A stretch of 64,000 nucleotides of DNA from NCBI RefSeq assembly GCF_000746525.1, contig NZ_CP009048.1, positions 3,971,501-4,035,500 of the forward strand, in the 5' to 3' direction. The translations under genes were made by a program, and so were the position numbers. This stretch comes from Pseudomonas alkylphenolica (GTDB lineage Bacteria > Pseudomonadota > Gammaproteobacteria > Pseudomonadales > Pseudomonadaceae). Below, piece after piece: positions 16,940 through 38,329 of the stretch (the first letter of the stretch is position 1; each line of letters begins with the position of its first letter). The notes under the pieces were generated by a model that was not told where the DNA came from, searched no databases, and saw nothing but the letters and a program-made list of their open reading frames with translations.

Positions 16940-17419
16940 ATGACCCGCCCCGCCTACCTCGACGCCTTTGTGCGCTCCTCCCTCGACATCACGTTGCTGC
17001 GCCTGAGCCTGATCGTGATTTTCATCGGTTTCGGCTACACCAAATGGTTCGCCTATGAAGCCCAGGCGCTCATTCCGCTGATCGACAACAGTCCGTTGCT
17101 GTCCTGGATGCATCCCGCCTTCGGGATCCAGGGCGCCAGCTATGCCCTGGGCGTAGCCGAGTGGGCAATCGGCGCCGCGTTGCTGATCGGTTTCTGGCAA
17201 CCGCGCTGGGCGGTGGCCGGGGCGCTCGGCTCGGCGGTTACCTACCTGACCACCCTGACCCTGATCCTGAGCACTCCCGGTGGCTGGGAGAGCAGTGCCG
17301 GTGGCTTTCCGGCCATGGGTAGCTCGACGTCCTTTCTGATCAAGGACGCCGTGCTGCTGGCCGCCTCGGTCGTGTTGCTCAAACACGACCTGCAACGTAC
17401 CTGCCCCACCACCGCCTAG
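16940..17419 (+). CDS. DUF417 (YkgB/RclC-like) inner-membrane protein
   Basis: 159 residues with four membrane helices: LLRLSLIVIFIGFGYTKW, an Ala/Gly-rich second helix, a third near residue 95, and the last before residue 150. Family motifs FGYTKWFAYEAQ and SPLLSWM are present. DUF417 proteins include E. coli RclC, linked to resistance to reactive chlorine. Position after dsbG suggests a role in redox or oxidant stress, but this is inference. A 75-bp gap separates it from dsbG. Its stop is only 3 bp from the convergent pvdL stop, with no room for a terminator. Confidence 0.8.
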   Translation: MTRPAYLDAFVRSSLDITLLRLSLIVIFIGFGYTKWFAYEAQALIPLIDNSPLLSWMHPAFGIQGASYALGVAEWAIGAALLIGFWQPRWAVAGALGSAVTYLTTLTLILSTPGGWESSAGGFPAMGSSTSFLIKDAVLLAASVVLLKHDLQRTCPTTA

Positions 17420-17422
17420 CCC

Positions 17423-30367
<12,945 letters not shown>

Positions 30368-30478
30368 GGGAGGGTTCCTGCCAGAGTCTGTACGTGAAAT
30401 CAGGGCTCGACAGTGGCGCGTAGCGGCTATGCGCTTGCACGTTGCGCCTGCCGAGCGCCGGGTGATGTACACAGAGGA

Positions 30479-30502
30479 ACGGATGGCCAGGGCAAATAAT
30501 TA
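30479..30502 (-). promoter_or_regulatory. Iron-starvation (PvdS) box of pvdL
   Basis: Read on the minus strand: TAATT (30502-30498), 16-nt spacer, CGT (30481-30479). One mismatch to TAAAT-N16-CGT. It lies 111 bp before the pvdL ATG. Confidence 0.7.
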
Positions 30503-30608
30503 AGCGTTGGCTGCAGCTTGGGCGGGGCGCGGGGCGATGGCTTTTTTGAAGTGGATCACAGGCTCGGACTTATAACCAAACCACCCCGGCATTAATTACT
30601 TTTCTCAT

Positions 30609-30637
30609 TTGACAACAATTATCATTAAGAATAGTTT
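30609..30637 (+). promoter_or_regulatory. Fur-regulated promoter of pvdS
   Basis: TTGACA at 30609-30614 with a 17-nt spacer to a weak -10 TAGTTT (30632-30637). The 19-mer GACAACAATTATCATTAAG at 30611-30629 matches the Fur consensus at 13 of 19 positions and covers the spacer, so bound Fur would block RNA polymerase. Confidence 0.6.
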
Positions 30638-30705
30638 GTCGCACGTCGTAGGAAGCCTCCCGGCTTGGAGTGCTCCCCCTCCCTCTTAGAGACAAGGTGA
30701 TTTCC

Positions 30706-31236
30706 ATGGCGGAACAACTATCCACAGGTAAGTGCGATTCACCGTTACTCCAGGCGTTTGTCGACAATCGCAGCATTCTGGTGAAGATCGCCGCGCGCAT
30801 CACCGGCTGCCGCTCCCGCGCTGAAGATGTGGTGCAGGACGCTTTTTTTCGGCTCAGCTCCGCGCCGCAGATCACCTCCTCGTTCAAGGCCCAGCTGAGT
30901 TACCTGTTCCAGATCGTGCGCAACCTGGCCATCGACCACTATCGCAAGCAGTCCATGGAGCTCAAGTACTCCGGCAGCGAAGAAGAAGGCCTGAACGTGG
31001 TTGTCCAAGGCGCCTCGCCCGAAGCCACGCACATCAACTTCGCCACCCTGGAACACATCGCCGATGCGTTGAACGAACTGCCGCAGCGCACACGCTATGC
31101 CTTCGAGATGTACCGCCTGCACGGCGTTGCACAAAAAGACATCGCCAAAGAACTGGGCGTCTCGCCGACCCTGGTCAACTTCATGATCCGCGACGCCATG
31201 GTGCATTGCCGCAAAGTTTCAAATCAGAGGACTTAA
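30706..31236 (+). CDS. pvdS: Iron-starvation ECF sigma factor PvdS (PfrI/PbrA type)
   Basis: 176 residues from the ATG at 30706 (AGGTGA ribosome site 5 bp before it); an in-frame GTG at 30670 is less likely. ECF sigma factor: region 2 appears as GCRSRAEDVVQDAFFRL and SYLFQIVRNLAIDHYRK, region 4 as LPQRTRYAFEMYRLHGVAQ and KDIAKELGVSPTLVNFMIRD. Its position between pvdL and the acyltransferase gene identifies it as PvdS, which directs transcription from TAAAT-N16-CGT boxes. Five such boxes occur in this window. It is expected to be repressed by Fur at its own promoter and held by the FpvR anti-sigma factor, whose gene is not here. A 13-bp stem terminator follows. Confidence 0.93.
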   Translation: MAEQLSTGKCDSPLLQAFVDNRSILVKIAARITGCRSRAEDVVQDAFFRLSSAPQITSSFKAQLSYLFQIVRNLAIDHYRKQSMELKYSGSEEEGLNVVVQGASPEATHINFATLEHIADALNELPQRTRYAFEMYRLHGVAQKDIAKELGVSPTLVNFMIRDAMVHCRKVSNQRT

Positions 31237-31245
31237 GCGCCTCAG

Positions 31246-31282
31246 GCTGCAAGTTGCGCATTCCCTGCTCGCAACTTGCAGC
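31246..31282. terminator. Bidirectional hairpin between pvdS and pvdYII
   Basis: GCTGCAAGTTGCG (31246-31258) and CGCAACTTGCAGC (31270-31282) form a perfect 13-bp stem with an 11-nt loop. It lies in the 53-bp gap between two convergent genes. There is no clear U-run, so termination strength is uncertain. Confidence 0.65.
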
Positions 31283-31289
31283 GTGCAGA

Positions 31290-32303
31290 TCACCCCAGCT
31301 TGCAACGCTCGAAGAACCGCTCCCGCCCCAGGATCATCAACGCCGCGCGCTTATGCGGGAAGTCGAATTCCTTCTCGCAATGAAAACACTGATCGTGCAT
31401 GTAGCCGATCATCTTGCTGTTGTCGGCACGCGGCTCGGCCACCACCCGCTGGGTGCGCGGGTCGTCGAGGAACAGGTAGTGAACCAGGGCCGACAACCAG
31501 CTGGCAACCTTGTGCGGCCCACGCTGATGCTCTTCACCGACCAACATGTGAATGCCACGATCATAGTCATCGACGGCATAGAAAGGAGCGATGCGGTCCT
31601 CCTTGGCCCAATAGGCTTCGAAGTAGGCGAATGGCTGATCGTCGAAACAACCGATCAACGTCAGGCTGTGAGGATCGGCTTGCAGCTTGTTCAGGTAGTC
31701 ACGGTGCTGTTCGAGGCTGCCGCCCTCCTGCCAGAAATTCAGGACCCGCGGGTTGTTCTGCCAGCGGTTGAAACGCTCCAGATCGCTATCGATTTCCAGG
31801 GTACGCAGCGACACCCAGGCCCCCAGGCGGGTATCGAAACGACGATACACCTCACCCCGTGGTTTCGGCGCGCGGCGCGGATGGCGCTTGCCTTCGGTGA
31901 TCTGCATCTGTTGCGGGTAGACACCGGCAAACGCCTGGCCTAACCAGGGCTGCGGCAATTGCCAGAACTGCGTCCTTTCACAGCTGTACACCCCGTTCTG
32001 GGCTTGCTCGACCAGCAAACCGCTGAGCAGCGCGTCGGCCGGTGCCGGACTCAGGTGCCAGGTCAGACGCTGGCAACCAGGGTCGCGGGCGAACAGCCAA
32101 TAGCATGCTGCCCACAACGCTTGCTGTGGCCGCTCGTGGGCAAACTCTTCAAGGTGGACGTGCAGCGTTTCACCCCGCACCAGGCGCACCCGGATCAACG
32201 GGCTGCCTTCTAGCACAAGGTTCAGGTGGCAGTCACTTTCATCGGCGTCCAGGCTACGCCAGCGGGGCAAGGATGACGTTTGCGAAGCAGTGTCGAAGGG
32301 CAT
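31290..32303 (-). CDS. N-hydroxyornithine acyltransferase, IucB/RhbD family (PvdYII-like)
   Basis: 337 residues. The C-terminal ~170 residues form a GNAT acyltransferase of the siderophore type (AlcB/IucB family): FNRWQNNPRVLNFWQEGGSL, FAYFEAYWAKEDRIAPFY, DYDRGIHMLVGE and RVVAEPRADNSKMI. The N-terminal ~150 residues are the variable region seen in longer members. It most likely acetylates N5-hydroxyornithine for the pyoverdine peptide, which would make the side chain of this strain contain acetyl- rather than only formyl-hydroxyornithine. It is transcribed from an exact PvdS box and is convergent with pvdS. In other pseudomonads a homologue stands at the same place. Confidence 0.85.
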   Translation of the reverse strand: MPFDTASQTSSLPRWRSLDADESDCHLNLVLEGSPLIRVRLVRGETLHVHLEEFAHERPQQALWAACYWLFARDPGCQRLTWHLSPAPADALLSGLLVEQAQNGVYSCERTQFWQLPQPWLGQAFAGVYPQQMQITEGKRHPRRAPKPRGEVYRRFDTRLGAWVSLRTLEIDSDLERFNRWQNNPRVLNFWQEGGSLEQHRDYLNKLQADPHSLTLIGCFDDQPFAYFEAYWAKEDRIAPFYAVDDYDRGIHMLVGEEHQRGPHKVASWLSALVHYLFLDDPRTQRVVAEPRADNSKMIGYMHDQCFHCEKEFDFPHKRAALMILGRERFFERCKLG

Positions 32304-32341
32304 GGTCTTGGCTCACGAAGGAAAAATGCTCACCTTTGTGA

Positions 32342-32365
32342 ACGTGGCCGCCCGGGGGAAATTTA
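32342..32365 (-). promoter_or_regulatory. Iron-starvation (PvdS) box of the pvdYII-like gene
   Basis: Read on the minus strand: TAAAT (32365-32361), 16-nt spacer, CGT (32344-32342). Exact match, 38 bp before the ATG. The first three bases of the box are the TAA stop codon of the upstream binding-protein gene. Confidence 0.85.
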
Positions 32366-33151
32366 GTTTGCCTCAGGGGTGCTGACGCTGATGCGGTAAG
32401 GCTGGAAGATCCGCAACAGTTCGCCCTTGTCGCGCAACTGTTGCAGCAGACCGGCAAAGGCCGGGCCACTGATCGGTGCGCCGGGGCGCAACAAAGCGTA
32501 ATGGTGATAGACCTGATCGACCCGCTGGGAGGTCAGCAATTTGCCGACGCTGCCCGGATTGCGCGCGAGAAAATCGCTGAGGTAGGAGCGGGTCACCAGG
32601 GCGACGTCGGCCCGACCACGCTGAACCATCAGCAGGTTGCTGTCGTGGGAATAGGTCAAGGTCGCGTTGTAGTGATCGGCGAGGTATTGCGGGTCCGGAT
32701 TGAAATCGGCAAAGGCATAGTGATAACCGCTGTACAGGGCCAGACGCTTGCCCTTGAGGTCGGCAAAATAGCGCTCGTCACGGTCTGGTTGCAGATGGGT
32801 GACGAATACCTCGGCATCTTCCAGGCCCATATCGACCGCTACATGGTCGATGTCCTTCCAGCCCCACTGCGGGTTCTCGAAAATCGCCATGTCGGTGCGC
32901 CCCTGGCGGAAATCGCCGAATCGACGCGGAATCGAGGTAGGTACCAGGACGAAACGGTAGTGCTGCTGGGTGTTGTTCAAAGCCTCGACCAATTGCGGCA
33001 ACAGCCCGGTCTCGGCGCCCTTCTCGGGACGCACAGTATAAGGAGGGAAATGCGCGGCACCGACCTTGACCTCGATTTCCTCGAATGCCTGCACCGGCGA
33101 CGCCAGCCACAAGGTGGCGAGCATGAACAGGAAAGACACGGCCTGTGGCAT
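32363..33151 (-). CDS. Periplasmic substrate-binding protein (SBP_bac_3 type)
   Basis: 262 residues from the ATG at 33151; a TTG five codons upstream is an alternative. A signal peptide (SFLFMLATLWLASPVQA) is followed by a bacterial extracellular solute-binding fold of the amino-acid/polyamine type: KVGAAHFPPYTVRPEKGAETGLLPQL opens lobe 1 and DLKGKRLALYSGYHYAF opens lobe 2. No ABC permease or ATPase gene is adjacent, so it could be an orphan receptor, for instance feeding a signalling protein. The ligand is unknown. Its stop codon forms part of the PvdS box of the next gene. Confidence 0.8.
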   Translation of the reverse strand: MPQAVSFLFMLATLWLASPVQAFEEIEVKVGAAHFPPYTVRPEKGAETGLLPQLVEALNNTQQHYRFVLVPTSIPRRFGDFRQGRTDMAIFENPQWGWKDIDHVAVDMGLEDAEVFVTHLQPDRDERYFADLKGKRLALYSGYHYAFADFNPDPQYLADHYNATLTYSHDSNLLMVQRGRADVALVTRSYLSDFLARNPGSVGKLLTSQRVDQVYHHYALLRPGAPISGPAFAGLLQQLRDKGELLRIFQPYRISVSTPEAN

Positions 33152-33335
33152 GGGCGTTGGAGTCAAAGCAACACACTCTTTGCGGGTTTTAACCGGAATC
33201 CGCCTAAACTAGGCGTTTTCCTGGCGCTGTACAACCATCGATTGTGCCAAATTCCAGTTACCGGCAAAAGGCCAGGGGATACCCCAAGCGTTGAAGTTTG
33301 GCTACGCTCTAGCGAGTCTTGCAAGGGAGCCTACT

Positions 33336-33887
33336 ATGGGGCATTGGCTGGTGATCGACCTGGAAGCAACCACAGACGATGGGGGCTGGCCGGTCACGGA
33401 TATGGAAGTTATCGAAATCGGTGCGACGCTGGTCAATCGGCAGGGCCGAGAGGTCGATCATTTCCAGCGCTTCGTCAAACCACGGCGGCGCCCGCAACTG
33501 ACACCTTTTTGCCGTGAGCTGACGCATATCAGCCAGGCCAATGTCGATGCGGCCGCTTCCTTCGGTGAAGTGTGGGGACAGTTCGAACGCTGGATCGGCC
33601 ATCATCGCGGGCATCTGCAGGCCTGGGTCAGCTGGGGCGACTATGACCGTCAGCAATTGCTGCAGGAGTGGCAGTTGCATCAGTTGCACAGCGTGCTCGC
33701 CGACCTGCCGCATATCAACCTCAAGCAACGCTTCGCCAAGACGCGTCAACTGCAACGGCCACTCGGCCTCAACGGCGCCTTGCAACTGGCTGGCCTGCAG
33801 TTCAGCGGTCAGCAGCACCGCGCGCTGGAAGATGCCCGCAATACCGCGCGGTTGCTGCCGTTGACCCTCCCGGCCAATGGCACCTGA
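33336..33887 (+). CDS. DEDDh 3'-5' exonuclease (DnaQ-like, ERI-1/KapD type)
   Basis: 183 residues from the ATG at 33336, which has an AAGGGAG ribosome site; the frame extends upstream to 33291 without support. The exonuclease I motif is D8-L-E10 in VIDLEATT, the second Asp is in WVSWGDYDRQQL, and the last motif is HRALEDARNTARLL with the catalytic His and Asp. The pattern is that of single-domain RNase T/ERI-1-like nucleases. The substrate, RNA or DNA ends, is not evident. It is flanked by unrelated genes. Confidence 0.88.
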   Translation: MGHWLVIDLEATTDDGGWPVTDMEVIEIGATLVNRQGREVDHFQRFVKPRRRPQLTPFCRELTHISQANVDAAASFGEVWGQFERWIGHHRGHLQAWVSWGDYDRQQLLQEWQLHQLHSVLADLPHINLKQRFAKTRQLQRPLGLNGALQLAGLQFSGQQHRALEDARNTARLLPLTLPANGT

Positions 33888-33957
33888 AAGCGGATGACGG
33901 CGCCAGGCGCCTTGGGCATACTGGCCAACCTTTTCAGCCCCTTTTCAGGAGTCGCCC

Positions 33958-34242
33958 ATGTTTAAGGTCAACGAGTACTTTGATGGCACCGTCAAGTCGA
34001 TCGCCTTTGGCACCGCCGAAGGTCCGGCCACGGTTGGCGTAATGGCCCCCGGCGAGTACGAATTCGGCACTGCCCAGCGTGAAATCATGCATGTGGTGTC
34101 CGGCGCCCTGACCGTCAAGCTGCCTGACAGCGACAACTGGGAAACCTTCTCGGCAGGCAGCCAGTTCAACGTGCCGGCCAACAGCAAGTTCCAGCTGAAG
34201 GTGGCAGTGGATACTGCCTACCTGTGCGAATACCGCGGCTGA
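33958..34242 (+). CDS. ppnP: Pyrimidine/purine nucleoside phosphorylase PpnP (DUF1255)
   Basis: 94 residues, a single small cupin. Family landmarks [35 protein letters not shown] and [16 protein letters not shown] cover almost the whole protein, and the length matches E. coli PpnP (YaiE). The enzyme cleaves nucleosides with phosphate to free base and ribose-1-phosphate. It has an AGGAG ribosome site 7 bp before the ATG and forms its own unit, ending in a REP-like hairpin. Confidence 0.92.
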   Translation: MFKVNEYFDGTVKSIAFGTAEGPATVGVMAPGEYEFGTAQREIMHVVSGALTVKLPDSDNWETFSAGSQFNVPANSKFQLKVAVDTAYLCEYRG

Positions 34243-34252
34243 TTCAAAAAAT

Positions 34253-34318
34253 TTCGCGGGGCAAGCCCGCTCCCACTGCTTGTACCTATACCCTGTGTGA
34301 GCGGGCTTGCCCCGCGAT
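34253..34318. repeat. REP-like inverted repeat pair, copy 4
   Basis: Units at 34253-34276 and, inverted, 34295-34318, each with one or two base changes from the standard unit (TTCGC start; GTGTGAGC in the second arm). They lie between the convergent ppnP and hydrolase genes. Confidence 0.8.
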
Positions 34319-34341
34319 GTGATGTAACTGGAAAAACAAAC

Positions 34342-35031
34342 TCAGCGCACAAACGCCACAATCCGATCTGCAGCCGTCTGCAGATGATCACCCTGACTGA
34401 ACCCCGAAACCTTCAACGGCTTCAGATCATGATCCCCCGCTTCCAGCCAGCGCAGCTCGATCGCTGACGATAGTTCATAGCCTTCCACCGTCTGCCGATT
34501 ACCCAACGCATCGCGTTCGCCCTGAACGATCAGCGTCGGCGTCTTCAGCCCGGCCAGATGCGCCACCCGCGGTTTTTCCGGCTTGCCGGCGGCATAAAAG
34601 GGATAACCCAGGCACACCAGTGCATCCGCCCCCAGCTCATCGGCCAGCAGGCTCGCCATTCGCCCGCCCATGGACTTGCCACCAATGGCCAGCGTCCCAG
34701 TGACCAATGGTCGCACCTGTTGGTACACCTCGCGCCAGCATTCGAGCAGCTTTGCCTGCGGATTTGGGGGCCTTTTGCCACCATCGAGGCGCCGTTGCGC
34801 CATATAGGGAAACTCGAAGCGCACCACCCCCAGCCCTTGTGCCGCCAGCCTTTGCGCGATTTCTTCCATGAACCCGCTGTCCATCGGCGCACCCGCGCCA
34901 TGGGCCAGGATCAGACAGCGCAAATGTTCGCCATCCCCCTGATTTTGCGGGGCATTCCAGCGCCAGCCACGGCTTTCGATCAACCGCGCCCATTGATCCC
35001 CGTCAATACCGGCCACTTGCCCATTAATCAT
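34342..35031 (-). CDS. Alpha/beta hydrolase, KANL3/Tex30 family
   Basis: 229 residues from the ATG at 35031, with GAGG five bases before it; an open frame reaches 35088 but has no such site. The fold is that of small alpha/beta hydrolases: [16 protein letters not shown] near the N-terminus, nucleophile elbow [11 protein letters not shown], acid in VQGERDALG and a C-terminal His in GDHDLKPL. The substrate is unknown. The 5' part of the coding sequence contains the ANR box that controls the divergent ccoN operon, so the two genes share a very short, 49-bp intergenic space. Confidence 0.82.
   Translation of the reverse strand: MINGQVAGIDGDQWARLIESRGWRWNAPQNQGDGEHLRCLILAHGAGAPMDSGFMEEIAQRLAAQGLGVVRFEFPYMAQRRLDGGKRPPNPQAKLLECWREVYQQVRPLVTGTLAIGGKSMGGRMASLLADELGADALVCLGYPFYAAGKPEKPRVAHLAGLKTPTLIVQGERDALGNRQTVEGYELSSAIELRWLEAGDHDLKPLKVSGFSQGDHLQTAADRIVAFVR
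34993..35006 (+). promoter_or_regulatory. ANR/FNR box of the first cco operon
   Basis: TTGAT-CCCC-GTCAA, one mismatch from TTGAT-N4-ATCAA. Its centre is 81 bp before the ccoN ATG, and a TAATCA -10 candidate lies about 30 bp downstream of the centre, a class II activator layout. The site is inside the first codons of the divergent hydrolase gene. Confidence 0.65.
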
Positions 35032-35080
35032 GCTTGCCTCGCTATTTAGCCTGCCTATAACCGTGGATGGGAACCCATAC

Positions 35081-36505
35081 ATGAACACAACCAGCAGTAC
35101 CGCCTACAACTACAAGGTGGTCCGCCAATTCGCCATTATGACGGTGGTGTGGGGAATCGTCGGGATGGGGCTCGGCGTTTTTCTTGCCGCGCAACTCGTC
35201 TGGCCTTCGCTCAACTTCGACCTCCCCTGGACCAGCTTCGGGCGCCTGCGCCCGCTGCATACCAACGCGGTGATCTTCGCCTTCGGTGGTTGCGCACTGT
35301 TCGCCGCCTCGTACTACTCGGTCCAGCGCACCTGTCAGACCACCCTGTTCTCACCACGCCTCGCCGCCTTCACCTTCTGGGCCTGGCAACTGGTGATCGT
35401 GCTTGCCGCCGTCAGCCTGCCGCTGGGTTATACCAGCTCCAAGGAGTACGCCGAACTGGAATGGCCGATCGATATCCTGATCACCATTGTCTGGGTCGCC
35501 TACGCCGTGGTGTTCTTCGGCACCCTGATGAAGCGCACCACCAAGCACATCTACGTGGGCAACTGGTTCTTCGGTGCATTCATCATCACCGTGGCGATCC
35601 TGCACATCGTCAACAACCTGGAACTGCCGGTCAGCCTGACCAAGTCCTACTCGCTGTACAGCGGCGCCACTGACGCCATGGTCCAGTGGTGGTACGGCCA
35701 CAACGCCGTGGGCTTCTTCCTGACCGCAGGCTTCCTCGGCATGATGTACTACTTCGTGCCCAAGCAGGCCGAGCGTCCGGTGTACTCCTATCGCCTGTCG
35801 ATCGTGCACTTCTGGGCACTGATCACCCTGTACATCTGGGCCGGTCCTCACCACCTGCACTACACCGCCTTGCCCGACTGGGCACAGTCGCTGGGCATGA
35901 TCATGTCGCTGATCCTCCTGGCCCCGAGCTGGGGTGGCATGATCAACGGCATGATGACCCTCTCGGGCGCCTGGCATAAGCTGCGCAGCGACCCGATCCT
36001 GCGCTTCCTGGTGGTCTCGCTGGCGTTCTACGGCATGTCGACCTTCGAAGGTCCGATGATGGCGATCAAGACCGTCAACGCCTTGTCGCACTACACCGAC
36101 TGGACCATCGGCCACGTACACGCCGGCGCTCTGGGCTGGGTTGCGATGATCTCGATCGGCGCCCTGTACCACATGATCCCGAAAGTCTTCGGCCGCGAGC
36201 AGATGTACAGCCTGGGCCTGATCAACGCGCACTTCTGGCTCGCCACCATCGGCACCGTGCTCTACATCGCGTCGATGTGGGTCAACGGTATCGCTCAGGG
36301 CCTGATGTGGCGCGCGGTCAACGCCGACGGCACGCTGACCTACTCCTTCGTCGAAACCCTGGTGGCCAGCCACCCTGGCTTCATCGTGCGCTTCGTCGGC
36401 GGGGCGATCTTCCTCACCGGCATGTTCCTGATGGCCTGGAACACCTGGCGCACCGTGCGTGCCCCGGTAGCCGCCACTGCACCTGCCGCTGCGCAGCTGG
36501 CCTGA
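35081..36505 (+). CDS. ccoN: cbb3 cytochrome oxidase catalytic subunit CcoN, first operon
   Basis: 474 residues from the ATG at 35081. Haem-copper oxidase subunit I of the C family, about 12 membrane helices. Expected metal ligands are visible: His in [11 protein letters not shown] (low-spin haem b), [11 protein letters not shown] and [14 protein letters not shown] (CuB His ligands), and the haem region [14 protein letters not shown]. It reduces O2 to water with high affinity and pumps protons. It is the first gene of ccoN-ccoO-ccoQ-ccoP. Upstream is an ANR box, so expression should rise at low oxygen. It corresponds by position to the ANR-dependent cbb3 operon of other pseudomonads. Long tracts are almost identical to the second ccoN. 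Confidence 0.96.
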   Translation: MNTTSSTAYNYKVVRQFAIMTVVWGIVGMGLGVFLAAQLVWPSLNFDLPWTSFGRLRPLHTNAVIFAFGGCALFAASYYSVQRTCQTTLFSPRLAAFTFWAWQLVIVLAAVSLPLGYTSSKEYAELEWPIDILITIVWVAYAVVFFGTLMKRTTKHIYVGNWFFGAFIITVAILHIVNNLELPVSLTKSYSLYSGATDAMVQWWYGHNAVGFFLTAGFLGMMYYFVPKQAERPVYSYRLSIVHFWALITLYIWAGPHHLHYTALPDWAQSLGMIMSLILLAPSWGGMINGMMTLSGAWHKLRSDPILRFLVVSLAFYGMSTFEGPMMAIKTVNALSHYTDWTIGHVHAGALGWVAMISIGALYHMIPKVFGREQMYSLGLINAHFWLATIGTVLYIASMWVNGIAQGLMWRAVNADGTLTYSFVETLVASHPGFIVRFVGGAIFLTGMFLMAWNTWRTVRAPVAATAPAAAQLA

Positions 36506-36515
36506 GGAGATCGAG

Positions 36516-37124
36516 ATGAAACACGAAGTAATCGAGAAAAACGTCTTCCTGCTGGTGCTGTTGATGGTCTTTGCCGTCAGCATCGGCGGTCTGACCCAGA
36601 TCGTCCCGCTGTTCTTCCAGGACGTCACCAACAAGCCGGTCGAAGGCATGAAGCCTTACACCGCGCTGCAACTGGAAGGCCGTGACATTTACATCCGCGA
36701 AGGCTGTGTGCAGTGCCACTCGCAGATGATCCGTCCGTTCCGTGCCGAAACCGAGCGCTACGGCCACTACTCGGTCGCCGGTGAAAGCGTCTGGGACCAC
36801 CCGTTCCTGTGGGGCTCCAAGCGTACCGGTCCGGACCTGGCGCGTGTCGGCGGTCGCTACTCCGATGACTGGCACCGCGCGCACCTGTACAACCCGCGCA
36901 ACGTCGTGCCCGAGTCGAAGATGCCGGCCTACCCATGGCTGGTCGCCAGCCCGGTAGACAGCAGCCACACCGAGACCAAGCTGCGCACCATGCGCACCCT
37001 GGGCGTGCCCTACACCGACGCGGATATCAGCGGTGCGGTGGAATCGATCAAGGGTAAAACCGAGATGGATGCACTGGTTGCCTACCTGCAGGTGCTCGGC
37101 ACCGCGATCAAGAACAAGAGGTAA
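36516..37124 (+). CDS. ccoO: cbb3 oxidase monohaem cytochrome c subunit CcoO, first operon
   Basis: 202 residues. One N-terminal membrane anchor ([20 protein letters not shown]) and one c-type haem site CVQCHSQMI; the distal Met is probably in the SKMPAYPWL segment. It takes electrons from CcoP and passes them to CcoN. It has a strong GAGGAG ribosome site and lies 10 bp after ccoN. Nearly identical to the second CcoO except near the C-terminus, where this copy has [20 protein letters not shown]. Confidence 0.95.
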   Translation: MKHEVIEKNVFLLVLLMVFAVSIGGLTQIVPLFFQDVTNKPVEGMKPYTALQLEGRDIYIREGCVQCHSQMIRPFRAETERYGHYSVAGESVWDHPFLWGSKRTGPDLARVGGRYSDDWHRAHLYNPRNVVPESKMPAYPWLVASPVDSSHTETKLRTMRTLGVPYTDADISGAVESIKGKTEMDALVAYLQVLGTAIKNKR

Positions 37125-37129
37125 GGGCC

Positions 37130-37327
37130 ATGGACTTCACACTGGATATCGGCCAGCTGCGCGGCCTGGGCACCCTGCTGGTGGCCATCGCCTTCATCGG
37201 CCTGTCGTTGTGGGTGTTCAACGGTCGGCGTGACCGCGAGTTTGCCGAGGCAAGCCTGTTGCCGTTCGCCGATGACCGCCTAGCACCTGCCGCCAACGAA
37301 CCCGCATCGAGGAGTAACGGGCAATGA
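37130..37327 (+). CDS. ccoQ: cbb3 oxidase small subunit CcoQ, first operon
   Basis: 65 residues with one membrane helix ([18 protein letters not shown]) and a charged tail. CcoQ stabilises the cbb3 complex. It lies 5 bp after ccoO, and its TGA overlaps the ccoP ATG by 4 bp (ATGA), so translation is coupled. Confidence 0.93.
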   Translation: MDFTLDIGQLRGLGTLLVAIAFIGLSLWVFNGRRDREFAEASLLPFADDRLAPAANEPASRSNGQ

Positions 37328-38271
37328 CCACCTTCTGGAGTACGTACATCTGCGTACTGACCATCGGCAGCCTGATCGGCTTGACCTGGCTGCTGCTGGC
37401 CACGCGCAAGGGCGAAAAGCCCAACGGCGGCGACCAGACCATGGGCCACAGCTTCGACGGCATCGAGGAGTACGACAACCCGCTGCCCAAGTGGTGGTTC
37501 TGGCTGTTCGTCGGCACCCTGGTGTTCTCGGTCGGCTACCTGATCCTCTACCCAGGCCTGGGCAACTGGAAAGGCATCCTGCCGGGCTATCAGGACGGCT
37601 GGACCCAGGTCAATGAATGGCAGAAAGAAATGGACAAGGCCGACGCCAAATTCGGCCCGATCTTCGCCAAGTTCGCGGCCATGCCGGTAGAGGAAGTGGC
37701 CAAGGATCCGCAAGCGCTGAAGATGGGTGGCCGCCTGTTCGCCTCCAACTGCTCGGTGTGCCACGGCTCCGACGCCAAGGGTGCCTACGGTTTCCCTAAC
37801 CTGACCGACAAGGACTGGCGCTGGGGCGGCGATCCGGACACCATCAAGCAGTCGATCATGAGCGGTCGTCACGGCGTCATGCCGGCCTGGGCCGAAGTGA
37901 TCGGTGAGCAAGGTGTGGCCGACGTAGCCGCTTTCGTCCTCACCAGCATGGATGGACGCAAACTGCCAGAAGGCACCAAGGCTGATGTCGGCAATGGCGA
38001 GAAGCTCTTTGCAACCAACTGTGTGGCCTGCCACGGTCCGCAAGGCAAAGGTACCCCAGCCATGGGCGCACCGGACCTGACGCACCCGCAAGCCTTCATC
38101 TACGGTTCGAGTTTCGCGCAACTGCAGCAGACCATCCGTTACGGCCGTCAGGGCCAGATGCCTGCCCAGGAAGCGATCCAGGGTAACGACAAGGTCCACC
38201 TGCTGGCCGCCTATGTCTACAGCCTGTCGCAGGATGAACCGGTTCAAGGTGAGAACCTCTCTGCCAAGTAA
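37324..38271 (+). CDS. ccoP: cbb3 oxidase dihaem cytochrome c subunit CcoP, first operon
   Basis: 315 residues. Two N-terminal membrane helices flank the conserved [13 protein letters not shown] segment. Two c-type haem sites follow, [11 protein letters not shown] and [11 protein letters not shown]. It receives electrons from the bc1 complex through soluble cytochrome c. Compared with the second copy, it lacks about 14 residues after KGILPGYQ. The operon ends with a hairpin at 38300-38329. Confidence 0.95.
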   Translation: MTTFWSTYICVLTIGSLIGLTWLLLATRKGEKPNGGDQTMGHSFDGIEEYDNPLPKWWFWLFVGTLVFSVGYLILYPGLGNWKGILPGYQDGWTQVNEWQKEMDKADAKFGPIFAKFAAMPVEEVAKDPQALKMGGRLFASNCSVCHGSDAKGAYGFPNLTDKDWRWGGDPDTIKQSIMSGRHGVMPAWAEVIGEQGVADVAAFVLTSMDGRKLPEGTKADVGNGEKLFATNCVACHGPQGKGTPAMGAPDLTHPQAFIYGSSFAQLQQTIRYGRQGQMPAQEAIQGNDKVHLLAAYVYSLSQDEPVQGENLSAK

Positions 38272-38299
38272 AATCATCCCTTAACTGAGCCTTGACTCA

Positions 38300-38329
38300 A
38301 ACCGCCGCAGCCATCTGGATGCGGCGGTT
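38300..38329 (+). terminator. Hairpin after the first cco operon
   Basis: AACCGCCGCA (38300-38309) pairs with TGCGGCGGTT (38320-38329), a 10-bp stem 28 bp after the ccoP stop. Only a weak pyrimidine run follows, so it may be a partial terminator. Confidence 0.55.

Larger units (their letters stand above)
30368..30705. other. Divergent pvdL/pvdS control region
   Basis: A 338-bp gap between the divergent pvdL and pvdS starts. It holds a PvdS box reading towards pvdL (30479-30502), a TTGACA promoter with an overlapping Fur-like site reading towards pvdS (about 30609-30637), and a notably AT-rich stretch at 30580-30640. I see no gene in it. Confidence 0.8.
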
